The notes under the pieces were generated by a model. It searched no databases and was not told where the DNA came from. It was given only the letters and a program-made list of their open reading frames with translations. Position numbers and translations under genes: made by a program. Shown one piece after another: positions 33,866 through 42,299 of a stretch of DNA of 64,000 nucleotides; within the stretch, counting starts at the first letter, position 1; every line of letters begins with the position of its first letter. This DNA is from Rhizorhapis suberifaciens (GTDB taxonomy: Bacteria; Pseudomonadota; Alphaproteobacteria; Sphingomonadales; Sphingomonadaceae). The stretch spans positions 103,766 through 167,765 of the forward strand of contig NZ_JACHOV010000009.1 of NCBI RefSeq assembly GCF_014200045.1, read 5' to 3'.

Positions 33866-35929
33866 ATGAACAACGTGGTGTTTCAGGAAAAGCGCGGCGA
33901 CATCGGGATCATCACGGTCAATTCGCCGCCGGTGAACGCATTCGGCATCGCCGTGCGCCGTGGGCTCGATGACATGTTCAGCCAGCTCAAGGCGGACGAT
34001 GACGTCAAGGCGATCGTAGTAATCTGCGCAGGGAAGACATTCTTTGCCGGAGCGGACATTTCCGAATTCGGCAAGCCGCCCGAGGCGCCGCTGCTGGGCG
34101 CTGTGTTCGCTGGCGTCGAAAATGCCGGTAAACCGGTGATCGCCGCGATCCACGGAACGGCGCTGGGCGGGGGCTGTGAATTCGCGCTCGTCTGCAATTA
34201 TCGCGTCAGCGTGCCGAGCGCCCGGATCGGCTTGCCCGAAGTCAAGCTGGGCCTCCTGCCCGGAGCCGGCGGCACCCAGCGCCTGCCCCGCATCGTCGGG
34301 CCGGAACTGGCCATGGACCTGATGCTTTCCGGCCGCTCGATCGGCGCGGACGAAGCGTTGGGGCTTGGCGTGGTCGACAAGATCGTCGCCGAAGATGCAC
34401 TTCTGGACGGCGCCGTGGAATTCGCCCGATCGGTGCTGGCGGACAACAAGCCGCTGGTGAAGATCAGGGATAGACGCGACCAGATCGACCCGTTCAAGGA
34501 CAAGCCCGAGATATTCGCCGCCGCACGGGCCAAGTCGGCAAAGACCGCGCGCGGCTTCATGGCGCCCGAAAATATTATCAAGGCTGTGGAAGCGGCCGTC
34601 GCACTTCCATTCGACGAGGGTATGGCGCGTGAGCGGCAGTTGTTCGAGGAACTGCGGGATTCCGTGCAAAGCGCGGCGCAGCGCTATTATTTCTTTGCCG
34701 AGCGACAAACAGGCAAGGTGCCGGGCCTGGCCAAGGATTGTCCGGCTCTGCCGATCGCCCGCGTGGGGGTGATCGGGGCCGGCACCATGGGCGGCGGCAT
34801 CACGATGAATTTCCTGAGTGCCGGCATCCCCGTCACACTGGTGGAAATGTCGCGCGAGGCGCTGGACCGCGGCATTGGCATCATCCGGAAGAATTACGAG
34901 AACAGCGCGAAACGCGGTCGCCTGACGAACGCAGAGGTGGAAAAGTGCATGGCGCTGATCATCCCGTCGGTCGACATCACGGCGCTTTCGGATGTCGATC
35001 TGGTGATCGAGGCCGTGTTTGAGCGAATGGACGTCAAGCAGGATATCTTCGCCAAGCTGGATAAGGTCGCCAAGCCAGGGGCGATCCTGGCCAGCAACAC
35101 CTCCTTCCTCGATCTCGATCAGATCGCGCGGGCGACCAGCCGTCCTGAAGCAGTGGTCGGCCTGCACTTTTTCTCCCCGGCCAATGTCATGCGGCTGCTG
35201 GAGATCGTGCGCGGCGCTCGGACATCCGATCAGGTGCTGGTGACGGCGCTGCAAGTCGCGGGGCAGATCGGCAAGGTTCCGGTCGTCAGCGGCGTCTGCG
35301 ACGGCTTCATCGCGAACCGGATCATGACGCCGCGACGCGAGCAGGCCGACGCGCTGATATTGGAGGGCACCTCTCCGCAAGCTGTGGACAAGGCTGTGTA
35401 TGACTTCGGCTTCCCCATGGGACCGTTCGCCACGCTGGATTTGGTCGGCCTGGATGTCATCAACCGCAAGGAGCCGTTCCGCACCGTCAAGCAGGACCTG
35501 CTCGATGCCGGACGGCGCGGACAGAAGGCGAATGCGGGCTTTTACGATTATGACGAAAACCGCAAAGCCTCGCCTTCGCCACTGGTCGCCAGCATCATCG
35601 CGGAAGTCGCCGCCGAGCGTGGCATCGCGCAGCGTCCGCCGCTGAGCGAGGATGAAATCATCGCCCGGCTTCTCTACCCGGTGGTCAATGAAGGCGCGCG
35701 CATCCTTGAGGACGGCATCGCGTTGCGGGCATCGGATATCGATGTCGCCTGCATTCTGGGCTACGCCTGGCCGCTCTACACCGGAGGGCCGATGTTCTGG
35801 GCGGATCAGGTGGGCCTGCCCCGGATCGTTGCCAAATTGCGCAAGCTCGCGCAAGAATATGGTCCCCGCTTCGATCCGGCGCGCCTGCTGGTGGAAAAGG
35901 CTGAATCCGGCGGCAGTTTTACCGGCTGA
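33866..35929 (+). CDS. Fused enoyl-CoA hydratase / 3-hydroxyacyl-CoA dehydrogenase (FadB/FadJ-like)
   Basis: 687 residues from the ATG at 33866 with AGGAG upstream. The crotonase domain (about 1-190) keeps both hydratase glutamates (GGGCEFALVC and LPEVKLGLLPGAGGTQ). The dehydrogenase domain (about 295-600) has GVIGAGTMGGGITMNF and the catalytic His in VGLHFFSPANVM. It carries out two beta-oxidation steps. The C-terminus has the second 3HCDH domain. The closest visible type is the peroxisomal-like bifunctional enzyme of alphaproteobacteria rather than E. coli FadB, which is about 30 residues longer. Confidence 0.93.
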   Translation: MNNVVFQEKRGDIGIITVNSPPVNAFGIAVRRGLDDMFSQLKADDDVKAIVVICAGKTFFAGADISEFGKPPEAPLLGAVFAGVENAGKPVIAAIHGTALGGGCEFALVCNYRVSVPSARIGLPEVKLGLLPGAGGTQRLPRIVGPELAMDLMLSGRSIGADEALGLGVVDKIVAEDALLDGAVEFARSVLADNKPLVKIRDRRDQIDPFKDKPEIFAAARAKSAKTARGFMAPENIIKAVEAAVALPFDEGMARERQLFEELRDSVQSAAQRYYFFAERQTGKVPGLAKDCPALPIARVGVIGAGTMGGGITMNFLSAGIPVTLVEMSREALDRGIGIIRKNYENSAKRGRLTNAEVEKCMALIIPSVDITALSDVDLVIEAVFERMDVKQDIFAKLDKVAKPGAILASNTSFLDLDQIARATSRPEAVVGLHFFSPANVMRLLEIVRGARTSDQVLVTALQVAGQIGKVPVVSGVCDGFIANRIMTPRREQADALILEGTSPQAVDKAVYDFGFPMGPFATLDLVGLDVINRKEPFRTVKQDLLDAGRRGQKANAGFYDYDENRKASPSPLVASIIAEVAAERGIAQRPPLSEDEIIARLLYPVVNEGARILEDGIALRASDIDVACILGYAWPLYTGGPMFWADQVGLPRIVAKLRKLAQEYGPRFDPARLLVEKAESGGSFTG

Positions 35930-35974
35930 CCGCGCACTCGGCGGCCGCCGCAGCGCGGGCCGCCGTAGCGGTAC

Positions 35975-37168
35975 TCATCCCTCTTTCTTGCCCACCGGCT
36001 TACCGAGCATCGCATCCGAAATGATGCGCAGCTGAATTTCCGACGTGCCTTCAAAGATCTTGGTCAATCGGGCATCGCGCCAAAAGCGTTCGATCGGATG
36101 GAGCGTGGTGTAAGCCGCGCCGCCGACGATTTGCATTGCTTCGCTCGTGACTTCTTCGGCCATTTCGGCGGCAAGATATTTGATCATGGAGGTTTTGACC
36201 TTGGCGGGACGGCCAGCGTCGATTTCCTCACAGACATGGTACAGCAGTTGGCGCGCGGCCTCGACTTTGGTGGCCATCGTCGCAATCTTGAAGCGGATCG
36301 CCTGGAAATCCGAAATCGGCTGCCCGAATTGCACGCGTTCGTGCGCATAGGCGACGGCATGGTCCAGTGCCGCCTGCGCCAGGCCGATGGATCTGGCGCC
36401 GGTCTGCGCGCGCGCCAGTTCAAGGGCGTGGGCGGTGTTCTGAAACGCGCGCCCCGTATCCGCCGCTTCCGGATCGGCGCGCACGCGCACACCGTCAAAA
36501 TATAGTTCCCACGTCTTCCACCCGAAATAGCCTATCTTCGGGATCGGCGAACCGGTGACGCCTTGAGGCAATTCACCGCGCGGTTTATCGACGTTCAGGC
36601 TGATGGTGCCTGCCTTGCCGCCGCTCTCATCGTCGATACGGCAAAGGACACGAATGAAATCCGCGCCATCGGCAAAAGTGCACCAATATTTGTTGCCGGT
36701 AATGACCCAGTCGTCGCCTTCACGGCGGGCACGACAAGATACACCGGACAGGTCCGAACCTGCGCCAGGCTCGGACAAGGCAGCTGCCCCCAGGTAGCGG
36801 CCCTGCGCCATCGCCGCTATTTTCCGGTTCTTTTCCTTAGCGGACCCGCTGACACCGCGATAGAAGGCGTTGCCGCGCGCGGGCAAGCTGGCGACGCTCA
36901 TCCAGCCCTTGGCCAGTTCTTCGGTGACAAGGCAATATTCATAGGCGCCAAGGCCGAGGCCGCCCAGCTCCTCCGGGATGAGAATGCCGAAGAAGCCGAG
37001 CTCGCCCATGCGGTCGATCAGCTCAGGCGGGAAATCGGCCTTTTCTGGATCCAGTCGATCCGCCAGTGGACGCACTTCGTTGCGCGTGAAGTCACGAGCA
37101 AGCTGTTGTATCATGAGCCGCTCTTCGGTCATGCCGCACGCGAAACCGGTTGCCTGCTGCGTATCCAT
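35975..37168 (-). CDS. Acyl-CoA dehydrogenase (FadE-like, homomeric type)
   Basis: 397 residues from the ATG at 37168 (MDTQQATGF). FAD/substrate motifs: ALSEPGAGSDLSGVSC and WVITGNKYWCTFADGAD; the C-terminal segment is RLTKIFEGTSEIQLRII with the catalytic Glu of the medium/short-chain type. This is the most canonical of the six acyl-CoA dehydrogenases in the region and probably acts as a homotetramer. It is last in a minus-strand series beginning at 42105. Confidence 0.93.
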   Translation of the reverse strand: MDTQQATGFACGMTEERLMIQQLARDFTRNEVRPLADRLDPEKADFPPELIDRMGELGFFGILIPEELGGLGLGAYEYCLVTEELAKGWMSVASLPARGNAFYRGVSGSAKEKNRKIAAMAQGRYLGAAALSEPGAGSDLSGVSCRARREGDDWVITGNKYWCTFADGADFIRVLCRIDDESGGKAGTISLNVDKPRGELPQGVTGSPIPKIGYFGWKTWELYFDGVRVRADPEAADTGRAFQNTAHALELARAQTGARSIGLAQAALDHAVAYAHERVQFGQPISDFQAIRFKIATMATKVEAARQLLYHVCEEIDAGRPAKVKTSMIKYLAAEMAEEVTSEAMQIVGGAAYTTLHPIERFWRDARLTKIFEGTSEIQLRIISDAMLGKPVGKKEG

Positions 37169-37209
37169 TTTCGGGTGCCTTCGATGCTGCCTGGCGGCTG
37201 TGCTCGGTT

Positions 37210-37968
37210 TCAAACCGGAGGGACGCTGTCGTTGGCGTGGTAGCGGCGGATGATCTTCACCCGGTCGCCCGGTTTGGCGGTTTCCCAACCTTCGAGCAGT
37301 TCCTTGGTGAAGGCGTCGCGGATCGCCGGAGCAGCTGCGCGGTTCGCCGCTGCCAGCGCATTTGGCAGCTCCGCCAATGTCAGATCCGTGCAATAGGCGG
37401 CCGTACCCGGCTGCTGCCGCCATGATTCCGCCAGAGCGCCGGCGTCGAAGGGGTCGAAGCCCGAAAGATCGACCAGATCCATGATGGTCCGCTTGGCGCG
37501 GGGGTCATCGCCCGCCACAGGCAGGGCGATGCGTCCGGGCGTAGCTGCAGGCCTGCCTTCGTCGCGCAGACTTTCTGCCAAGATGCTGTTATAGGCCTTG
37601 ATGACCGGGTGTCCCAGATGGCGGGACACCCACACGCTTTCCACTTCCCCTGCCTCAATCTCCTCGATCGGAGGGTCGCGATGGGGCATGTAGTTGCCGG
37701 TATCCACGATCACCAGATCATCGCCGGCCTTGGAGAACAAGTCGGCGGGCAGCGCGGGAATATTCATCTGCGGGATTGAGATGAAAACCACATCCGCTCC
37801 GTCCACCGCTTCGGCGATCGAGCCGGCACGTGCGCCCAATTCGGCGGCGAGATCGGTCAGGCTGTCTGCGCCGCGCGAGTTCGAGATGGTCACCTCATGG
37901 CCTGCTGCGGCATATTTTTTTGCCAGTATGCCGCCGATCTTGCCTACGCCGATCATGCCAATCTTCAT
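37210..37968 (-). CDS. NADPH-dependent F420 reductase-like oxidoreductase
   Basis: 252 residues. A Rossmann fold opens the protein (KIGMIGVGKIGGILAKKYAAAGHEVTISNSRG, the Ser/Arg after strand 2 favouring NADP), followed by VVFISIPQ and IVDTGNYMPHRD. This is the F420:NADP reductase / NAD-binding_F420 family, which also contains bacterial enzymes without F420. Sphingomonads are not known to depend on F420, so a different hydride acceptor is more likely. It lies 41 bases ahead of the acyl-CoA dehydrogenase. Confidence 0.8.
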   Translation of the reverse strand: MKIGMIGVGKIGGILAKKYAAAGHEVTISNSRGADSLTDLAAELGARAGSIAEAVDGADVVFISIPQMNIPALPADLFSKAGDDLVIVDTGNYMPHRDPPIEEIEAGEVESVWVSRHLGHPVIKAYNSILAESLRDEGRPAATPGRIALPVAGDDPRAKRTIMDLVDLSGFDPFDAGALAESWRQQPGTAAYCTDLTLAELPNALAAANRAAAPAIRDAFTKELLEGWETAKPGDRVKIIRRYHANDSVPPV

Positions 37969-38013
37969 GGCCTATACTCTCCTTCGGTTATGATCCGCGT
38001 CTCAAGCGGCGCC

Positions 38014-38889
38014 TTATCGGACCAGCGATCGGGCCATGGCCACCAGCCTTCGGCACTGTTCCAGATGCAGCAGTTCCACCATCTTGCCGTCCACCCGCAG
38101 CACGCCGGAACTGGCGTTCTCTGGCTTGGCAAAGGCGTCGATAACCGCCGTCGCGAAGCCGATCTCGGCCTCTGTCGGGGAAAAGACGGTGTTTGCGGTC
38201 TCGATCTGGCCTGGATGGATCAGCGTTTTGCCGTCGAAACCGAATTCCAGTGCCTGCCGGCATTCCGCCTCCAGCCCCGGAGCGTTCTCCAAATCATTGT
38301 AGACCCCGTCGATGATCGTCAGGCCTGCCATCTTCGCGGCCGTCACCGCCAGACATAGTTGCGGCGCCAGCGCGGCGCGGCCGGCAACCAGGCGGGCATT
38401 GGTTTCCTTGCAAAGATCGTTGGTGCCCATGACGAAGGCAGCCAGGCGAGTCTCCTGCGCGGCGTCGGAAATGTCGCGCAGGTTGAAGATCGACCGGGCG
38501 GTTTCGATCATGATCCACAGGCGGGTGCGGGGAGGGAGCGATGCCATCAGGGCGTTATAAGCCCGGACGTCGCCAGCCGTGGAAATTTTGGGTGCCAGGA
38601 TCGCGTCGGGTGCGACGGAGGACGCAGCGACGGCTTCCATATCCGCGCGGCCCCATGGGGTATCGAGGCTGTTGACGCGCACCACTACTTCCCGATGACC
38701 AAAGCCGCCTTCGCGAACCGCCTCCAGCGCGCGTGCGCGGGCATCGGCCTTTTCATCCGGCGCGACCGCATCTTCAAGGTCGAGGATGACAGCGTCACAA
38801 TCCAAGCTGCGCGCCTTGGCGATCGCCTTGGCGTTAGAGGCAGGCATGTACAGTACGCTGCGAACCGGCTTATATTCCATTTCAGACAC
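38014..38889 (-). CDS. CitE-like acyl-CoA lyase (HpcH/HpaI family)
   Basis: 291 residues from a GTG at 38889, which has AAGGAG 5 bases upstream; the ATG at 38880 is too far from it. RSVLYMPASNAKAIAKARSLDCDAVILDLEDAVAP is the family signature, with the metal residues Glu (MIETARSIFNLRDI) and Asp (LDLEDAV). Relatives cleave malyl-CoA, methylmalyl-CoA or citramalyl-CoA to glyoxylate or pyruvate plus an acyl-CoA. A retro-aldol or Claisen step in this pathway is inferred. A second CitE-like gene is at 57439. Confidence 0.9.
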   Translation of the reverse strand: MSEMEYKPVRSVLYMPASNAKAIAKARSLDCDAVILDLEDAVAPDEKADARARALEAVREGGFGHREVVVRVNSLDTPWGRADMEAVAASSVAPDAILAPKISTAGDVRAYNALMASLPPRTRLWIMIETARSIFNLRDISDAAQETRLAAFVMGTNDLCKETNARLVAGRAALAPQLCLAVTAAKMAGLTIIDGVYNDLENAPGLEAECRQALEFGFDGKTLIHPGQIETANTVFSPTEAEIGFATAVIDAFAKPENASSGVLRVDGKMVELLHLEQCRRLVAMARSLVR

Positions 38890-39026
38890 AAATGCTCCTT
38901 GAGGGTGTCTATCAACTGCAGTGAGCTGACATTCTAGGGGCGCGGCGCCGCCGTTTAGCAAGCCCAATCGACCATCCGGATCGCGTTGATTGCATCAGTA
39001 ATGGCGCCGTCGCCGTGCTCGCGTGA

Positions 39027-39207
39027 TTATCGCGGAGGCATGCGGATGGCGCCGTTGAGCCGGATCGTCTCGCCGTTGAGCATCGGATTTTCGATGAGGC
39101 TTCAACCCCAGCTGCGACGCCGTGGCTTCGGACATGACCAGCGCCATCGCCGCCCCGCGTCCCATGGGAGATCGCACGATATCGGCGATCACGGGATCGT
39201 TCCGCAT
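39027..39207 (-). pseudogene. Fused remnants of a thiolase and an SDR gene
   Basis: From ATG 39207 the minus strand reads MRNDPVIADIVRSPMGRG, the first residues of an acetyl-CoA acetyltransferase, then directly AAMALVMSEATASQLGLKP, an internal thiolase segment. In another frame LIENPMLNGETIRLNGAIR MPPR and a stop at 39027 give the C-terminus of an SDR of the 3-hydroxyacyl-CoA dehydrogenase type II kind (family end NPMLNGExIRLDGAxRM). Two genes collapsed by deletions to about 180 bases, inside an otherwise compact operon. Confidence 0.7.
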
Positions 39208-39239
39208 AGTCCTGTCCTGTGTAGCTTCGCCGGTCGCTC

Positions 39240-39740
39240 TTACTGAGCATCTGACGGGCCGATTGGTCGCCCGAAGGCGCGGGCCGAAATGATAGGATTC
39301 ATATATTCGCGCACATGCGCGATCCGGCCATCGCGAATATCGTACCGGAAGATGTAGCGGTTTCGATAGGACACGCCGTCGGCCAGCGTAATGTCGCCGC
39401 GCTGTTCGATGAACAACCGGCTTCCGTCCGCGAGAATTGAGAGGTCGACATCCTCCAACGCGCCAAAGCGCATGTCGAGCGAGAGCGTATCGCGCCAAAA
39501 CGCAATGATTGCCTCTGGGCCTACAAGGCATCGACATTCGGAGGGATCGCTCGAACCACTTTCGGAAAAAGGGAATTCGTACACAGCGTCCGGCGTCAGC
39601 GCTTCGCGCAGCGCGTCCATGTCTCGCCGCCCGATCGCTGCATAGAAGCGCGCGACCGCGGCCTTTGCCGCGCGGCGCGCGACTGGATCGTCCCGCTGCG
39701 CGTCATCGCTGTTCAGAAGCTCAGCCAGGGTGAATGACAT
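39240..39740 (-). CDS. SnoaL-like / NTF2-superfamily protein
   Basis: 166 residues from the ATG at 39740, which overlaps the end of the preceding acyl-CoA dehydrogenase by 20 bases. KAAVARFYAAIGRRDMDALREALTPDAVYEFPF and IIAFWRDTL...YRNRYIFRYDIRDGRIAHVREYMNP are typical of the SnoaL/ketosteroid-isomerase-like fold. Isomerase, hydratase or cyclase activity is possible. It differs from the SnoaL-like protein at 23463. Confidence 0.85.
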   Translation of the reverse strand: MSFTLAELLNSDDAQRDDPVARRAAKAAVARFYAAIGRRDMDALREALTPDAVYEFPFSESGSSDPSECRCLVGPEAIIAFWRDTLSLDMRFGALEDVDLSILADGSRLFIEQRGDITLADGVSYRNRYIFRYDIRDGRIAHVREYMNPIISARAFGRPIGPSDAQ

Positions 39741-40857
39741 CGGCTGCTGCGCCGAACGACGCCGCCTCATAGCGCTGGAAATGATATTCCGTCGAACCCA
39801 GCTGGTGCGAGATCGCGATCAGGCGGGTGAAGTAATCGGCGACCGGCAGTTCCCTGGTCATGCCCATGCCGCCGTGGATCTGCACCGCCGCTTCACCAAC
39901 AAACCTGGATGATTGGTCGATCAGGACCTTCGCTGCCGAAACCGACTGGGCCCGGCTGTCGGCCGCGCCAGAAAGACTGGCGGCGGCCATGATCGTCATG
40001 GAGAAACTTTCTTCGACCTTGATGAACATTTCCGCCATGCGGTGCTGCAGCGCCTGGAATTCACCGATTGCTTTGCCGAACTGCTTGCGCTGCTTGGCAT
40101 AGTCTACGGTCCATTCCAGCAACATGCGCTGAATACCCAGCGCCTCCGCGCAAAGGGCGGACAGGCCAGCATCGAACGCCGCCGCCAGCCTGCTGGTTGC
40201 ATCCTCACCTTGCGCGATCATTGCCTCGGCCGGGACCACGACGTCTGCAAAAGTAATGTCGACGCAGCGCCCGCCGTCCACCAGCTTGGCGTCTTCGCGC
40301 TCCATGCCGGGGAGGTCGGCCTGCACCAGGAACAGTCCGGGGCCGGAAGCGCCGCCAAGATCCGCAGCCACCACAAAGTGGGTCGCTCTGGCGGCATTGC
40401 GCACCAGTGGGATATGGCCCGTCAGGGTAAAGCCCTGCTCGCCTGTCCGCGCCGCAATGGATTCCTTGCCGCCCGGAGCGCGAACCCGCCAGTCGACGGC
40501 TGGAATGATGATCCGCTCTCCAGCCATAACGGCCTGAAGCGCCTCGTCCCCCGCGCCCGTCAGCAGCGCCTCGGCCATTACGATGGATTCCAGCCACGGT
40601 TCGACCGACAGCGCCTTGCCCAATTCTTCCATGATGATCATGTTGCCGGTCGCCCCGGCGCCGAAACCGCCAATGGCCTCCGAGAAGGGGGCCGCAAGTA
40701 AGCCAAGTTCCGCTGCGAACGCGCGCCAAATCTCCGGAGAATAGCCCTGGGCCGCCTTGACGATCTCGCGACGTTTTTCAATGCTGAACTGGTCACGAAG
40801 GAAAGCTGCCAACGTTTCGCGCAGCATATTCTGTTCTTCGCTATATTCAAAATTCAT
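39721..40857 (-). CDS. Acyl-CoA dehydrogenase, non-canonical subunit of a pair
   Basis: 378 residues from the ATG at 40857. N-terminal MNFEYSEEQNMLRETLAAFLRDQF is typical, but the C-terminus ISHQLGSTEYHFQRYEA lacks the GTSEIQ-type motif, and the middle EREDAKLVDGGRC region is degenerate compared with FadE. It follows its partner at 40894 by 36 bases. In steroid side-chain catabolism such adjacent pairs (ChsE1-ChsE2, FadE26-FadE27) form alpha2-beta2 enzymes in which FAD and the base are shared between subunits. That architecture is inferred here. Confidence 0.85.
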   Translation of the reverse strand: MNFEYSEEQNMLRETLAAFLRDQFSIEKRREIVKAAQGYSPEIWRAFAAELGLLAAPFSEAIGGFGAGATGNMIIMEELGKALSVEPWLESIVMAEALLTGAGDEALQAVMAGERIIIPAVDWRVRAPGGKESIAARTGEQGFTLTGHIPLVRNAARATHFVVAADLGGASGPGLFLVQADLPGMEREDAKLVDGGRCVDITFADVVVPAEAMIAQGEDATSRLAAAFDAGLSALCAEALGIQRMLLEWTVDYAKQRKQFGKAIGEFQALQHRMAEMFIKVEESFSMTIMAAASLSGAADSRAQSVSAAKVLIDQSSRFVGEAAVQIHGGMGMTRELPVADYFTRLIAISHQLGSTEYHFQRYEAASFGAAADVIHPG

Positions 40858-40893
40858 GTGTCGCATCCATCTGCCGCAAGCGTCAAAACGGGA

Positions 40894-42105
40894 TCAGAGT
40901 CCGAGCGCCCGTTTGGCGATAATTTCCATCTGGATTTCATTGGATCCGCCATAAATGGAGGCTTTGCGCATGTTGAGATATTGGTCGGCCGCTCGCCTCG
41001 CGCGCCGGGGGCCGCTCATCCCGCCATCAGCGCTCGGGGGTTTGCCGTCGTGATCGATCAGCCCATGCGGGCCGGCCGCTTCCATAGTCAGTTCCGTGGC
41101 GCGCTGGGCGATGCGGCTGCCGCGCGTCTTGAGCATGCTTAGCAGCGGCGTCGTGTCCCGCCCGGCATTAGCCGCCGCCAGCGTCCGGAGGTCCGAAATT
41201 TCAAGAGCCATCAGTTCGATCTCCAGCTGAGCGATTTGGCGCCTGAACGCGGGGACCTTGATGAGGGGATCGCCATCACCGTTAAGTTGCTCGGCCGCCA
41301 GCGCCCGCAGTTTCTTGATCCGGTTCTTGGATCGGCTGACCTCGGCGAGGTTGGACCGCTCATGTTGGAGCAGATATTTCGCGCAGGTCCAACCCTTATT
41401 CTCATCGTGAATGCGGTTTTCGACCGGCACGATGACGTCGTCCAACCACACTTCATTGACTTCCCAGTCGCCGCCCAGCGTCTCGATCGGGCGGACGGTC
41501 AGGCCGGGACTCGCCATGTCAATCAGCAGGAAGGATATTCCCTCCTGCTTCTTGACCGTGGTGTCGGTGCGCACCAGGAAAAATCCCCAATCCGCATATT
41601 GTGCAAATGTGGTCCAGGTTTTCTGGCCGTTGACACGGTAATATTCCTTGCCATCTTCCCCGCGAAATCGTTCCGCCGTGGTACGTAGGCTTGCCAGATC
41701 CGATCCCGCGCCCGGCTCGCTGAATCCTTGGCACCACCAGGATTCGGCGCGGACCATGGGCGGCAGGAAGCGCGCCTTCTGTTCCGGGGTGCCGAAACGT
41801 TGGATCACCGGGCCGCACATGGAAACGCCCATTGAAAAGACGCGGATGGTGTCCGCAGCTTCCAGTTCCTCCTTGAAGATGTAGCGCCGCGTCAGGGTCC
41901 AGCCGGTTCCGCCATATTCTGTCGGCCAGCTCGATCCGAGCCAGCCCTTATTCGCGAGTATACGCATCCAGGTCATATAGTCTTCGCGACTATATTCTTC
42001 GTTATTCGCCGTTTTTTCGCGCAAATACTGCGGATATTCGTTGGCGATGAAATCAGACACTTCCCGACGGAAGTCCTCATCGCCTGACGTGAATATCTGG
42101 TCCAT
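40894..42105 (-). CDS. Acyl-CoA dehydrogenase, catalytic-type subunit of a pair
   Basis: 403 residues from the ATG at 42105, with AGAGGA before it. GFSEPGAGSDLASLRTTAERF and NGQKTWTTFAQYADWG bind FAD and acyl-CoA; the C-terminus NMRKASIYGGSNEIQMEII keeps the conserved (G)GSNEIQ motif. Together with 39721 it looks like a heteromeric acyl-CoA dehydrogenase. It opens the minus-strand series ACAD-ACAD-SnoaL-(remnant)-CitE-reductase-ACAD and is divergent from the MFS gene. Confidence 0.9.
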   Translation of the reverse strand: MDQIFTSGDEDFRREVSDFIANEYPQYLREKTANNEEYSREDYMTWMRILANKGWLGSSWPTEYGGTGWTLTRRYIFKEELEAADTIRVFSMGVSMCGPVIQRFGTPEQKARFLPPMVRAESWWCQGFSEPGAGSDLASLRTTAERFRGEDGKEYYRVNGQKTWTTFAQYADWGFFLVRTDTTVKKQEGISFLLIDMASPGLTVRPIETLGGDWEVNEVWLDDVIVPVENRIHDENKGWTCAKYLLQHERSNLAEVSRSKNRIKKLRALAAEQLNGDGDPLIKVPAFRRQIAQLEIELMALEISDLRTLAAANAGRDTTPLLSMLKTRGSRIAQRATELTMEAAGPHGLIDHDGKPPSADGGMSGPRRARRAADQYLNMRKASIYGGSNEIQMEIIAKRALGL

Positions 42106-42206
42106 GCTGGTCCTCTGTATCTTCATTTTGTGCGTTTGCGCGGAACATGACCATATCTGGATGCCGCAGCAAGTGCCCCGGGACCGCGACTATCCCGCAA
42201 CGAGTG

Positions 42207-42223
42207 TTATCTCATATGCAATC
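42207..42223 (-). promoter_or_regulatory. Candidate shared operator, copy 2
   Basis: On the minus strand GATTGCATATGAGATAA. It lies in the divergent promoter, 101 bases before the acyl-CoA dehydrogenase and 76 before the MFS gene, so one regulator could control both. Confidence 0.55.
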
Positions 42224-42299
42224 CCTCCGCGCGTGACCTGGCCCACGCCGCGGCCTAGTGTCGGCCACAAGCCATAAAAGCCGAAGGAGAGACAAGAAT

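Noticed and set aside
33854..35854. A 666-residue open frame on the minus strand opposite the FadB-like gene
   Set aside because: It is the antisense of a clear, motif-complete gene; composition is His/Asp/Arg-heavy and no family is visible. High GC makes such long shadow frames common here.
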